Shown here piece by piece: positions 34,398 through 43,844 of a stretch of DNA of 64,000 bases. The number at the start of each line of letters is the position of its first letter. Position 1 is the stretch's first letter. The translations under genes were made by a program, and so were the position numbers. This stretch comes from Anaerolineales bacterium. Lineage in GTDB: Bacteria > Chloroflexota > Anaerolineae > Anaerolineales > UBA4823. The stretch spans positions 108,971-172,970 of the forward strand of contig JANXBJ010000004.1 of assembly GCA_025057645.1 (NCBI GenBank). The letters are read 5' to 3'. The notes beneath the pieces were generated by a model, which was given only the letters and a program-made list of their open reading frames with translations, did no database searches and was not told the origin of the DNA.

Positions 34398-35833
34398 ACC
34401 TTGCCTTGTCGGCGTTTCTTGCTGCCGGATTGGTGTCGCTTTTGGCGGGCTGGTTTGTGCTCCGCCGAGTGGGATGGATTGTATCTCACCTTCGATTCAC
34501 CTTCTCCACGCCTTTTGCCCGGCGCACACTCTGGGTAGTGGGGGCGCTTGTTGTCGCGTTGGGCAGCGGTGCGGTTGTCGCTCACCTTGGCCTCGGACGT
34601 CTTTGTTCAGATTGGCCTCTCTGCACCTCGGACCGGTTGTTGCCGACGAGCCTGCTGCAATGGGTTAATATGGGACACCGCCTGATCGTGCTGCTGATCG
34701 GGATCGGCTGGTTGCTTTATTGGGGGCATGCTTTCACCCTCTATCCAGAGAAGATGCCGATCGTGTTGCCCGCTACGCTGGTGACGGTTCTGTACCTCGC
34801 TCAAGCGTTGTTGGGGCAAAAGCTTGTCGAGAGCTTTGCACCTTTCTGGGCGGTGTTTCATCAGCTCACTTTCCTGGGCCTTTGGATCGCCGCTACGGTC
34901 TTGGTCGTCGGGGTGGGACGATCGGGGCTTTCGCTTGAGGATGAGGTCCTTCGCTCTAAGACCAACCGCTGGCGGTGGAGCATTTTGGTCGACTTCCTGA
35001 GGTTGACCAAGCCGGTCGTTGTGGCTTTGCTCTTAGTGACCACTTATGCCGGAATGGTGGTCGGCGGGCAGCAGTTGCCTGCTCTAGACCTGACCTTCTG
35101 GACTTTGTTCGGTGGCTTTTTGGCTGCAGGCGGGGCAAGCGCCATCAATCAGTATTTAGACCGCGAAGAGGACCGCAAAATGCAGCGCACCCAAAAACGG
35201 CCTATTCCCTCCGGCCGGCTGACCCCGGCTCAAGGGTTGGCCTTTGGGGCGGGACTCTCCTTGCTCTCTTTCTATCTTCTGCTCGTCAAGGTTAACCTGA
35301 TCGCAGCACTGCTCAGTTTGGCTGGGTGGATCTACTATGTGCTCATTTACAGCCTGTGGCTGAAGAAAGCCACTCCGCAGAATATCGTGATCGGCGGCGG
35401 CGCCGGTGCTATTCCTCCTTTGGTCGGATGGGCAGCAGCCACAGGCGATCTCCAACTGCCAGCGCTGCTCTTATTTGCGGTGATCTTCCTGTGGACTCCG
35501 CCGCACTTCTGGGCTTTGGCCTTGGTGCGTAAAAAGGATTATGCCCGAGCCGGAGTGCCGATGTTGCCCGTCGTGCGCGGGGAAAGGGAGACGCGACGGC
35601 AGATCTTCCTTTACACCCTCGAACTGGTGGGATTGACCTTGCTCTTGCCCTTGTTTGGCCTGGGGGGAGGATTCACCCTTGCCGGTGCTGCTCTCTTAGG
35701 ACTATGGTTGCTTTCCTCGGCTTGGAAAGTGTGGAGGCAGGAGGGAAACAAAGTCGCCTGGAGAATGTATCGCTACTCCAGCATGTATCTGGCTTTCCTG
35801 TTTGCAATCTTGGTCCTCGACGCCCTCCTATAA
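34394..35833 (+). CDS. Fusion of a half-size CtaA-like domain with heme O synthase CtaB
   Basis: 479 residues. Residues 1-195 hold four to five helices with His in MGHRLIVLLIG and FHQLTFLGLW, resembling one four-helix half of heme A synthase (CtaA/COX15). Residues 205-479 are protoheme IX farnesyltransferase: the Asp-rich motifs in NQYLDREEDRKMQRTQ and KKDYARAGVPM, plus the LRLTKPVV start. CtaB makes heme O and CtaA oxidises it to heme A; a CtaA-CtaB fusion is known in Thermus. Here the CtaA part is about half the usual size, so it may need to dimerise or be inactive. ATG 34394 has GGAGGAGG upstream. Convergent with ppk1, overlapping by 6 bp. Confidence 0.88.
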   Translation: MNLALSAFLAAGLVSLLAGWFVLRRVGWIVSHLRFTFSTPFARRTLWVVGALVVALGSGAVVAHLGLGRLCSDWPLCTSDRLLPTSLLQWVNMGHRLIVLLIGIGWLLYWGHAFTLYPEKMPIVLPATLVTVLYLAQALLGQKLVESFAPFWAVFHQLTFLGLWIAATVLVVGVGRSGLSLEDEVLRSKTNRWRWSILVDFLRLTKPVVVALLLVTTYAGMVVGGQQLPALDLTFWTLFGGFLAAGGASAINQYLDREEDRKMQRTQKRPIPSGRLTPAQGLAFGAGLSLLSFYLLLVKVNLIAALLSLAGWIYYVLIYSLWLKKATPQNIVIGGGAGAIPPLVGWAAATGDLQLPALLLFAVIFLWTPPHFWALALVRKKDYARAGVPMLPVVRGERETRRQIFLYTLELVGLTLLLPLFGLGGGFTLAGAALLGLWLLSSAWKVWRQEGNKVAWRMYRYSSMYLAFLFAILVLDALL

Positions 35834-37927
35834 CCTTCGATTAGCCGGGTCCATCAGCCACTCTTGGATGTTCAAGCATCCTTCGTTGTCGGGAGGTTTC
35901 AGGCTGAGATAGCTGCCGTCATCTTGCATTTGGCGGGCGCAGGAATTATCAGCGAGGTACATCTCCAACACTTTGCGCAAGTAATTATGGTGGCGCGGCT
36001 CTTCAATGGGAAAGATGACTTCTACACGGTGATCGAGGTTGCGAGTCATTAAATCGGCGCTCCCGATGTAAATCTCCTCTTTACCGTCGTTTCGGAAGTA
36101 ATAGATACGGCTGTGCTCCAGAAAACGGCCCAAAATGCTGATCACACGGATGTTTTCGCTGTAGCCCCGCACGCCCGGCACCAAAGTGCAAATGCCGCGC
36201 ACAATCAAGTCAACCTTCACCCCGGCTTGGGAGGCTTGATAAAGTAGCTGCACAATATGAGGATCGGCGAGGGAATTCATCTTGAAGATCAAGTGGGCTT
36301 TTTTGCCGTTGAGGGCGTGTTGAGTTTCTCGCAAAATTAGTTCCTCGAACTTTCTCCGCATATTCACCGGAGAGACCCAGAACTTTAGATACTCCTGTTT
36401 TGTCGAATAGCCCGTGAGATAGTTGAATAAATCGGTGGCGTCAATGCCCATCTGTTCGTCACAGGTTAGTAAGCCGAGGTCCTCGTAGATTTGGGCGGTG
36501 ACAGCGTTGTAATTGCCGGTGGCTAAGTGAAGGTAGCGTCGAATCCCATCCCGTTCCTTGCGGATGACCATGGCCACCTTGCAGTGAGTCTTCAGGCCTA
36601 CCAACCCATAAACCACATGGGCGCCGGCTTGTTCCAGGCGCTGAGCCCACTCGATGTTGCTCTCCTCGTCGAAACGCGCCTTCAGCTCGACTAGGACGGC
36701 TACTTGCTTGCCGTTTTGGACGGCTTCGATCAGCGCTTCCACCACCGGGGAGTTCTTGCCGACGCGGTAGAGCGTCTGCTTAATCGCTAAAACTTGCGCG
36801 TCGCGCGCCGCTGCTTGGAGGAGCTCGATCACCGGCAAAAACGAGTCGTAGGGATGATGTAAGAGGATATTGCCCTCGCGAATGCGCTCGAAGATTAGGG
36901 TATTCGGCTGGAGGTTGGCCAAGCGTTTCGGAAGGTGAGGCTTGTAGGGGGGAAACTTCAGCTCCGCAAGCTCCACTTCCTCATAAATTTGCCTCAAGGC
37001 GGAGAGCGCCAGGGGTTGTCCGATCGAATACACATCCATAGGCTTGCACTCCAGGTTTTCAATGAGCAGTTCACGGATGTGCTTGGGCATCTCGCCGTCA
37101 ATGGCCATCATCACCACCGAGCCGAACTTGCGTGAGAGCAGGCTCTCTTTCATCGTCTCCAGGAGATCGTCCGCTTCCAGTTCCTGGATTTCGATGTCGG
37201 CATCGCGAATCACCCGAAAAGGATGAACCTCCACCACTTCCAAGCCGGGAAATAACTGATTGAGGTGGACCGCAATCAGTTGATCAAGCCAAATATAGTA
37301 ATAGTGCCTAGACGACTTGCCGAGGTGAGCACTCTTTCCGGCATGGCGGCTTGCGGCGACCAAAGGGGGCAGGGAATTCGGCACTTTGACGCGCGCAAAC
37401 TTCTCCCGGCCTTTGTGATCGTGGATCACTACGGCCAAGTTTGTGCTCAGGTTTGAGATGTGCGGAAACGGATGGCCGGGGTCGACAGCCAAGGGGGTCA
37501 GAATGGGGAACACCACGTTGAAAAAATAGTCATCGACGCGGCGCTGTTGGGCTTCGGTCAGTTTGGCGTAGTCCAAAATATGGATGCCGTTCTCGTTCAG
37601 GGCCGGAAGAAGCTCTTTGCGGTAAAGGCGTTGGGCGATGCGATAAAGCTCCAAGGCGCGCTTCCGAATGGCAATTAATTGCTCCCTAGGCGTTAGACCA
37701 TCGGGCATGACGTCCAGAACCTGCAGCTCTACCTGTTCGCGAATGCCGGAAACGCGCACCATGAAGAATTCATCCATGTTGGAACCAAAGATGGAGAGGA
37801 ACTTCAGCCGCTCGAGAAGAGGGTTATTGGGGTTAGCGGCCTCTTCCAGCACACGCCGTTGGAACTCCAACAGACTCAGCTCACGATTGATATACACTCG
37901 TGGCGTCAGAACAATCCCTGTGCTCAT
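35828..37927 (-). CDS. ppk1: Polyphosphate kinase 1
   Basis: 699 residues from ATG 37927. It polymerises the gamma phosphate of ATP into polyphosphate. Seen: the N-terminal helical domain start NRELSLLEFQRRVLEEA, the catalytic His region HLATGNYNAVTAQIYEDLGL, the phosphate-contacting Arg in KARFDEESN, and IGSADLMTRNLDHRVE near the C-terminus. The upstream extension of the frame overlaps sixA and is not used. Last gene of the ppx-CHAD-sixA-ppk1 operon. Confidence 0.96.
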   Translation of the reverse strand: MSTGIVLTPRVYINRELSLLEFQRRVLEEAANPNNPLLERLKFLSIFGSNMDEFFMVRVSGIREQVELQVLDVMPDGLTPREQLIAIRKRALELYRIAQRLYRKELLPALNENGIHILDYAKLTEAQQRRVDDYFFNVVFPILTPLAVDPGHPFPHISNLSTNLAVVIHDHKGREKFARVKVPNSLPPLVAASRHAGKSAHLGKSSRHYYYIWLDQLIAVHLNQLFPGLEVVEVHPFRVIRDADIEIQELEADDLLETMKESLLSRKFGSVVMMAIDGEMPKHIRELLIENLECKPMDVYSIGQPLALSALRQIYEEVELAELKFPPYKPHLPKRLANLQPNTLIFERIREGNILLHHPYDSFLPVIELLQAAARDAQVLAIKQTLYRVGKNSPVVEALIEAVQNGKQVAVLVELKARFDEESNIEWAQRLEQAGAHVVYGLVGLKTHCKVAMVIRKERDGIRRYLHLATGNYNAVTAQIYEDLGLLTCDEQMGIDATDLFNYLTGYSTKQEYLKFWVSPVNMRRKFEELILRETQHALNGKKAHLIFKMNSLADPHIVQLLYQASQAGVKVDLIVRGICTLVPGVRGYSENIRVISILGRFLEHSRIYYFRNDGKEEIYIGSADLMTRNLDHRVEVIFPIEEPRHHNYLRKVLEMYLADNSCARQMQDDGSYLSLKPPDNEGCLNIQEWLMDPANRRL

Positions 37928-37938
37928 CTCGTCCCCAC

Positions 37939-38445
37939 TTAGGACATGGCAATCATTTGAGCAGGGGTTAGCAACCACTCCAGAGTCGCATAACCGGCGA
38001 AGTCCAACTGATTGAGAGTGAGGCAGCAAAGGCCGCCCTTTTTGAGGGTGATGCTCACGGCTGCATTGCCGCAGAGCAACGAGCCGATAAGCTCGCTGAG
38101 GTAAGGCTCGTGGCCAACGCAAACTAAGTTGGCGACGTTGGGATGCTGAGCGGAGATTTCTTCAAAAAGGGCTTGGGGGTCTCCGAATGGGGTCAGATGG
38201 TCACTGAAAACCAGTTGGTTCTTCCCCAATTTCAACTCTTCGCAGAAGATCTCTGCGGTCTGGCGAGCGCGGGTATAAGGGCTGGAAACCACCAGGTCGA
38301 AGGTGAGGCGCAGACGCCGGATGCCGGCGCAGATGCGTCGGAACTTGTCCTTTCCTTCCTTGGTCAGGGGGCGCAGGCTGTCGTCAGGATACTTGATCGG
38401 GTCACGGACATCGGCGATAGCATGGCGGAGAACATACAGTTTCAT
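37939..38445 (-). CDS. sixA: SixA-type phosphohistidine phosphatase
   Basis: 168 residues of the histidine phosphatase superfamily: the catalytic RHA motif sits at the very N-terminus (MKLYVLRHAIAD), a second Arg in SSPYTRARQT and the second His in VCVGHEPYLSEL. SixA removes phosphate from phosphohistidine proteins. It is frequently found beside CHAD and polyphosphate genes. Gap of 11 bp to ppk1. Confidence 0.93.
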   Translation of the reverse strand: MKLYVLRHAIADVRDPIKYPDDSLRPLTKEGKDKFRRICAGIRRLRLTFDLVVSSPYTRARQTAEIFCEELKLGKNQLVFSDHLTPFGDPQALFEEISAQHPNVANLVCVGHEPYLSELIGSLLCGNAAVSITLKKGGLCCLTLNQLDFAGYATLEWLLTPAQMIAMS

Positions 38446-38490
38446 TATTCCCTCTCAATGGTCAGACGAACCGAATCGCTTTAGGCTGAA

Positions 38491-39447
38491 CTAGTTTTCG
38501 GGGGTAGCGGGGCTTTCTGCTCTCTCTGGTTCGGCGCGTTTCGGTTTGCGCTTGGGGGACTGAGTTGGGGGAGAAGCGGTGACTTGCTCTTCTTCCCAGG
38601 GGAAGGGCCTCGTGGCGGAAGCGCGCCAGAATTGGAAAAGCTCATCCTTTCTCTCCATATAGGCTTGAATGGTTTGGGTGTGGCGGTTTTGGTAATATTC
38701 GAGAGCTTGGCTCAAAGTGTGGCCGTTTTTCTTGGCTGCAAAGGTATTTAAGGTGGAGAGCAACACCTCGACGTCCTGAATATCGCCCATCAGGGTTTGA
38801 TAATCGTGCATGGCGCGTAGGTTTCCCTCAGGGAAGTTGGGCAGGAAAGGATGGATACATTCAACCATGTAGCGGAACTTCTTGAAGCGCACCCGCACGC
38901 GGTGAATCGTGGGCGGGATGTTGGGGTCGATGCGCTGAAAGCGCTTGAGCACACTGGCGTAGACACCGTCTAGAGTCCGAAGGAGATGGTTGATCAAAGA
39001 GGTATCTTCGCCGATTTTCTGCAGGGTTTTGTGTAGACTGGCCAAGCGCTTTTCAAGCGCATTCAGCTTGTATCCTCGGACGTTCTTTTCCGCAGCGCGG
39101 AGCAGGGTTTTTTCCCGTTTCGCCAAGAATTTTTGGAAAGGGGATAGACTCGGGATTTCTTGCACTCGTTGTCCGATTTCCAAGAGCATCACTTGGGTAT
39201 CGCGCAGATCATCGTAGCTATCGAGTTGATCTTTGAAGGCGGGCAGCAGTTTTTGGGTCTGCGCATTGGGATAAAGGATGCCGATCAGGTCGAGCAAAGC
39301 TAGGAGACGCCGTGTCGCAACCCGCAGGTCGTGGACTGCCTCTTCTGAGAATTGAGTGCGACAGCGATCAAGCTCTTGGAGATACTTTTCCCAGCGAGCT
39401 TGCAAGGAGTTGGACAATTGTTCTGGGATCGAAACTCTAGCTTCCAT
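38491..39447 (-). CDS. CHAD domain protein (polyphosphate-binding)
   Basis: 318 residues. A CHAD domain spans about residues 10-270, with basic signature residues in VHDLRVATRRLLALLDL and KFRYMVEC; the tail is charged (KRKPKRAEPERAE). CHAD proteins bind polyphosphate through conserved His/Arg/Lys and localise to polyphosphate granules. The start lies 11 bp inside the upstream ppx gene, so translation is coupled. Confidence 0.92.
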   Translation of the reverse strand: MEARVSIPEQLSNSLQARWEKYLQELDRCRTQFSEEAVHDLRVATRRLLALLDLIGILYPNAQTQKLLPAFKDQLDSYDDLRDTQVMLLEIGQRVQEIPSLSPFQKFLAKREKTLLRAAEKNVRGYKLNALEKRLASLHKTLQKIGEDTSLINHLLRTLDGVYASVLKRFQRIDPNIPPTIHRVRVRFKKFRYMVECIHPFLPNFPEGNLRAMHDYQTLMGDIQDVEVLLSTLNTFAAKKNGHTLSQALEYYQNRHTQTIQAYMERKDELFQFWRASATRPFPWEEEQVTASPPTQSPKRKPKRAEPERAESPATPEN

Positions 39448-40957
39448 TCCACACCTCCACGGTCAACTGAACGCCAAAAACCTCTTGAAACAAAGACTTT
39501 TTCTTTTCAACCCACCACTTCTCCAGCAACAGCGGATCTGGGCTGACCAGGATCAGCTTCCAGTGGTGGTCGTGTTGTTCTAGAATCAGGTCTTGCAAGC
39601 GCGCCGTATGGCTGATGTCGAGGGCATCCGCAATCTGCATAATCGCACATAACTTGGACACTACGGCGCGGTCGCTTTGCGACAAGGACTTGAACACCTC
39701 GTCGGTGGAGGACAAGGACTCCCTGCGGTGATAGCGCACAACGTGGGCAAGGATTTCCTGCTCTTTCGGGGAAAGGCCGAGCAAGGGGGTGTGGAGCAGG
39801 ATGTAATACCCGTGTTGATCGTGATCGATGGTGTTAATGAAGTGGCCGATATCATGGAGGTAGGCTGCGGCTTCTAAGATCAGCAGCTCCTTCTCGGTCA
39901 GATGGTGCAAGGAGAGGGATTGCAAGAAAAGACGCGTGGCAAATTTTGCCACAAAGCGTGCATGTTCCTCGTCAAACTGGTATTTCTGGCCCAGTTTGAT
40001 CGCCGAGGTGTGGATTTGATCGCGCCGTGGGCGGGGTGGGCCACGAAAGGCGGAACTCATTTCCAGTAAAAGACCGTCCTTCAGCCCGACGCTGGGAGTT
40101 AAGATTTCTTTCACCTGAGCCACTTTAGCGATCATGCGCAGCACGACTGCAGCGGGCAACAGCACATCGGCGCGGTCGGGGCGCAGGCGTAATTTTTCAA
40201 TCCGTTCTTCGAGCGAGAGACGCTCCAGGGTCAGGATCAGCTTTTCTAGTTCACTGAGGGTAATGCGATCCTCTTCGGCACCCTTGAACAGGCGCTTGCG
40301 CAGCCGTCCCATTTCCTCCGGATTGCCCCCGGTGGCGACGCACAAATCGATCGTCTCTGCACCGATCTGGGTCTGGATGCGCCGGCGCACCTTTTCGGCA
40401 TACTCGCTGACCAGTTGGTTAAAATTCAGGTTTCTTCCGTTGCTCCCTTCGAGTTTGCTGAGCAGGCGCACCGTCCCCAGCGCATAGCTTTCTACCGAGA
40501 GCACATTTTCGTTGGAGAGAGTGACCTCCACACTGCCACCGCCGATATCGATGAGCAAGGCGCGCTTGTTTTTGAGATCAATCACCTTTTGAACCGCCAA
40601 GTGAATAAGACGGGCTTCTTCGATCTCGCTGATCACCTCCACTTGGAAGCCAGTTTGAGAAGCAATACGGTCGATCAGGATGTGGCTGTTCGAGGCCTCG
40701 CGCAGCGCGCTGGTCCCCACCGCTCGGACGTGCTTGGCGTTGAACACTTGGGCCAGGTTGCGGAAGCGGAGGAAGGTGCCGATGGCCATCTGGATCGTTT
40801 CTTCGGTGAAGTAGCCCAGGGTGAAGGCATCCTTCCCGAGCCGAACAGGCACGCGGGTGTTTTCGAGAACCTCTAGATTGCCCTGAGGGTCAAGGCGGGC
40901 GACGGCCATGCGGATGGCGTTGGAACCGATGTCGATGGCGGCGAGGTTTTCCTGCAT
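39437..40957 (-). CDS. ppx: Exopolyphosphatase / GppA family with C-terminal HD-like domain
   Basis: 506 residues. N-terminal ASKHA ATPase fold: AAIDIGSNAIRMAVARL, VGTSALREASNS, LLIDIGGGSVEV. The C-terminal half (about 310-505) is HD-like with YLHDIGHFINTIDHDQHG and VVRYHRRE. It hydrolyses polyphosphate ends and/or pppGpp. Together with ppk1, CHAD and sixA it forms a polyphosphate turnover unit. An AT-rich promoter region lies upstream. Confidence 0.94.
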   Translation of the reverse strand: MQENLAAIDIGSNAIRMAVARLDPQGNLEVLENTRVPVRLGKDAFTLGYFTEETIQMAIGTFLRFRNLAQVFNAKHVRAVGTSALREASNSHILIDRIASQTGFQVEVISEIEEARLIHLAVQKVIDLKNKRALLIDIGGGSVEVTLSNENVLSVESYALGTVRLLSKLEGSNGRNLNFNQLVSEYAEKVRRRIQTQIGAETIDLCVATGGNPEEMGRLRKRLFKGAEEDRITLSELEKLILTLERLSLEERIEKLRLRPDRADVLLPAAVVLRMIAKVAQVKEILTPSVGLKDGLLLEMSSAFRGPPRPRRDQIHTSAIKLGQKYQFDEEHARFVAKFATRLFLQSLSLHHLTEKELLILEAAAYLHDIGHFINTIDHDQHGYYILLHTPLLGLSPKEQEILAHVVRYHRRESLSSTDEVFKSLSQSDRAVVSKLCAIMQIADALDISHTARLQDLILEQHDHHWKLILVSPDPLLLEKWWVEKKKSLFQEVFGVQLTVEVWNGS

Positions 40958-41016
40958 TTGGAATCTATCTTAGGCTTCTCTTTTACAATTAGACAACGGA
41001 CAAGTTCGGTGTAAAA

Positions 41017-41022
41017 ATTATA
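41017..41022 (-). promoter_or_regulatory. -10 box of the polyphosphate operon
   Basis: TATAAT on the minus strand, 60 bp before the ppx ATG, inside a 100-bp AT-rich island (about 40980-41090). No strong -35. Confidence 0.5.
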
Positions 41023-41090
41023 ACATTTTGCATCAGTTAATTTTGTTTAATTTGCGTTAATTAGGCTATTTATTATTTACATTCATAACG

Positions 41091-41405
41091 CGCTTGATGG
41101 TTTGCAATGGTCAAGGGCGTCGTTCGAGCGGTTTGCCCTTCAGAGCGCAGTGCCGGTCGGGCTGAGCCTAGCTGCCTGCGTAGCATGGCCAACCCCGATC
41201 GCACCCCCGTCCGTTCTCGCCCGAGTGTTGTCGCAAACATCGGCCGAGATTTGTGACCTGAAAAACCGCTTACAAAGCTGGATCACCCCAGAGGAGAATT
41301 CGAGCTTTCTCCGGGAGAGGAGAATTGCTCTAAAAGGCGTTTGCGATTTAACTGGCTCTCAGCCTGGGGAAGTTGCGGTTTTGTGTGGCGGACGACCCGT
41401 TGGGT
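41091..41405. other. Intergenic stretch without a supported gene
   Basis: Between the ppx promoter and the exporter promoter. One open frame exists on the plus strand (from a TTG at 41102), but it has no ribosome site and no family resemblance. I see no convincing RNA gene or repeat. Confidence 0.5.
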
Positions 41406-41435
41406 TTGAGCAGAGGGACAGAGTGATGGTATGAT
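41406..41435 (+). promoter_or_regulatory. Promoter of the MacAB-like exporter operon
   Basis: TTGAGC (41406-41411), 18 bp, TATGAT (41430-41435) with TG at 41427-41428 (extended -10). About 120 nt of leader precede the permease ATG. Confidence 0.6.
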
Positions 41436-41558
41436 TGAGGTGATGTTCGACACTTCTCTTCAGGGTCTGCAGGAAAGGTGGGAGGAGGAACTTGTAGGAG
41501 AGAAAGGCTGACCGGCGAGAAAGATTCGCCAGAATCAAGTTGCGAGAAGGTTGGATCA

Positions 41559-43817
41559 ATGATGGGCATAATTTGGAAAAACCTAATGCGCCGTAAAACC
41601 CGTACGCTCTTAACCGTGGCGGGAATCGCCATTGGCGTGGCGGCGATCGTCAGCCTAAGCGCGTTAGCCGATGGCTTTCAGATGGGATCTATGGCTCTCC
41701 TGCGGGGGAGCAAGGCCGACTTGGTGATCAGTCAACCCGATGCCTTTGATCTGAGCATGAGCTCGATCGACGAATCCCTCGCAGCCGAATTTGCTTCCAT
41801 GCCCGAGGTAAAGCAGGTCAGCGGAATGATTCAAGGGTATTCTGAAGCCGAGGGACAGCCCTTCTTCTTCGTCTTTGGCTATCCGGAGGGCAGTTTTGTT
41901 CTAGAGCGCTATTCGATCAAAGGCGGAGCGGGTCTTGCCGCTCAGGGGGGGAAGTCGGTGCGCGGCCGGCCGCTGATTCTGGGCGCAGCCGCTGCCGAAG
42001 TGCTCGGAAAGGCGGTGGGAGACGCAGTAAGGGTGGGCGGAAAGGTGTTTCGCGTGGTCGGAATCTATGAGACCGGCGACGCGATGGAGGACTCGGGTGC
42101 AGTCATGCTCCTCAAGGACGCTCAGGAACTTTTGGGCAAGCCTCGTCAGGTCAGTTTGTTCTATATCCAACTCAAGCACCCGGAGCTGCGTGAGCGTTTG
42201 ATCCAACGCGTTCAGCGACGTTTCCCCGATCTTTCGATCGGGGGAGTTCAGGATTTGGCCGAGCAGTCCTCCCTAGCGGATATGTTGCGAGGATACGTTT
42301 GGGCGATCAGCGGGCTGGCGGTGGTCATCGGCGGGGTGGGGATGATGAATGCGCAACTGATGTCTGTTTTCGAGCGCACGCGCGAGATCGGAGTGCTGCG
42401 GGCGATCGGTTGGGGCAAGGCTAAAATTTTGGGGTTGGTCTTGGGTGAGGCGTTGATGGTTTGCTTCGTCGGAGGGGTCGTGGGGTCTCTCGGCGGGGTG
42501 CTCTTGATCTATTTGCTCTCGACTACCACAACGTTTTTCGGCGTTAACCTTTCTATCCTACGTTTGACTCAATTCGCCACTGCGTTTGGGGTAGTCATGG
42601 TGTTAGGGATCACCGGAGGGCTCTACCCGGCTTGGCGTGCTGCTCAGTTGCCGCCGATCGAGGCCCTGCGCTACGAGGGCGGGGGCTCCGGGGCGAGGGT
42701 GCGTCGCCTGCCCTTTGGGGGGATGGCCCTACAAAGCCTTTGGCAGCGCTCAACCCGCACCGCTCTCACCCTCTCGGCGATCGGCTTGGCAGTGGGGGGA
42801 ATTATGGCCATGGAGGCTGTCCTTCGCGGCGCCTTTCAGGACCTGGACGCCATGATCCTCAGTGCAAACGCAGAGATCATGCTCCGTCAGGCAAATATCT
42901 CCGACACCGGATTCAGCGCAATTGATGAAGAAACCCTCGGCCGCATCGCTGCCCTGCCGGAAGTGCAAGCGGTCAGCGGTTTGATTTTCACGGCGGTGAC
43001 GATGCCTGAGGCCGGGGGATTTTTTGTCGTTCAGGGCTACGCCCCAAACGAGTTCTTCATTCAGCGCATTAGGGTGGTGGAGGGGCAGCCGCTTACGACC
43101 AATCATCAAATCTTGGTCGGGCGGACGATGATGGAAACACTGGGCAAGAAAGTCGGCGATACCCTCGAGTTGAGCCGGGTGCGGTTTCGTATCGTAGGGG
43201 TCTACGAGTCCAAGGTGAGCTGGGAAGAATTAGGGGGGGTTATCACCTTGCGCGATGCGCAGAGCTTGGCCGGCCGACCGCGCAAGGTGAGCATGGCTGC
43301 GGTAAAATTGCGTGACCCGCGCACTGCAGAGGCGATGGTGAAGAAAATCAACCACCAATTTCCGGAGGTACATGCTACCCTCAGCACCGAATTCTCACGT
43401 CAGATGCCGGACCGTCTCTCAGCCGAAGTGATGCTCAATGCGATCTCGTTCTTGGCGATCTTTGTGGGGGGCATTGGGGTGTTGAACACGATGTTGATGT
43501 CGGTCTTTGAGCGCACGCGTGAAATTGGTGTGCTCCGAGCTTTGGGGTGGCGGCGACGGCAGATTCTGGGCATGATTCTGAAAGAGGCCCTGATTTTGGG
43601 GCTGTTAGGGGGCTGGATTGGGGTCGTGTTTGCCTTCGTGCTCGGCTTAGGTTTGACGAAAGTTCCGCTGCTGGGCGGGCTGTTGCACACTGTGTGGGAG
43701 TGGGATATTTTCGGGCGCGCTCTCGGGATAGCGATCGGCTTAGGGGTGCTCGGCGGAGCTTACCCTGGGTATCGGGCCACCCGCTTGCGGCCTGTCGAGG
43801 CATTAAGGTATGAATAG
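41559..43817 (+). CDS. ABC exporter permease with two fused FtsX/MacB units
   Basis: 752 residues from ATG 41559 (GAAGG upstream). The protein is an internal duplication: a MacB periplasmic core plus FtsX domain (1-395), then a second copy (405-752). Each half carries the same signature after its core (MMNAQLMSVFERTREIGVLR and LNTMLMSVFERTREIGVLR) and ends with P(I/V)EALRYE. Eight membrane helices are expected. Normally two ~400-residue permeases dimerise; here the dimer is one chain. It works with the adaptor and ATPase that follow, exporting an unknown lipid, peptide or antibiotic. Confidence 0.92.
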   Translation: MMGIIWKNLMRRKTRTLLTVAGIAIGVAAIVSLSALADGFQMGSMALLRGSKADLVISQPDAFDLSMSSIDESLAAEFASMPEVKQVSGMIQGYSEAEGQPFFFVFGYPEGSFVLERYSIKGGAGLAAQGGKSVRGRPLILGAAAAEVLGKAVGDAVRVGGKVFRVVGIYETGDAMEDSGAVMLLKDAQELLGKPRQVSLFYIQLKHPELRERLIQRVQRRFPDLSIGGVQDLAEQSSLADMLRGYVWAISGLAVVIGGVGMMNAQLMSVFERTREIGVLRAIGWGKAKILGLVLGEALMVCFVGGVVGSLGGVLLIYLLSTTTTFFGVNLSILRLTQFATAFGVVMVLGITGGLYPAWRAAQLPPIEALRYEGGGSGARVRRLPFGGMALQSLWQRSTRTALTLSAIGLAVGGIMAMEAVLRGAFQDLDAMILSANAEIMLRQANISDTGFSAIDEETLGRIAALPEVQAVSGLIFTAVTMPEAGGFFVVQGYAPNEFFIQRIRVVEGQPLTTNHQILVGRTMMETLGKKVGDTLELSRVRFRIVGVYESKVSWEELGGVITLRDAQSLAGRPRKVSMAAVKLRDPRTAEAMVKKINHQFPEVHATLSTEFSRQMPDRLSAEVMLNAISFLAIFVGGIGVLNTMLMSVFERTREIGVLRALGWRRRQILGMILKEALILGLLGGWIGVVFAFVLGLGLTKVPLLGGLLHTVWEWDIFGRALGIAIGLGVLGGAYPGYRATRLRPVEALRYE

Positions 43818-43844
43818 TTTATTCCATTGCTTCAGGAGTCGGAT

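Noticed and set aside
41102-41434. 110-codon plus-strand frame with LSLAAC resembling a lipobox
   Set aside because: It begins at a TTG without a ribosome site, lacks a proper signal-peptide core, and overlaps the exporter promoter.
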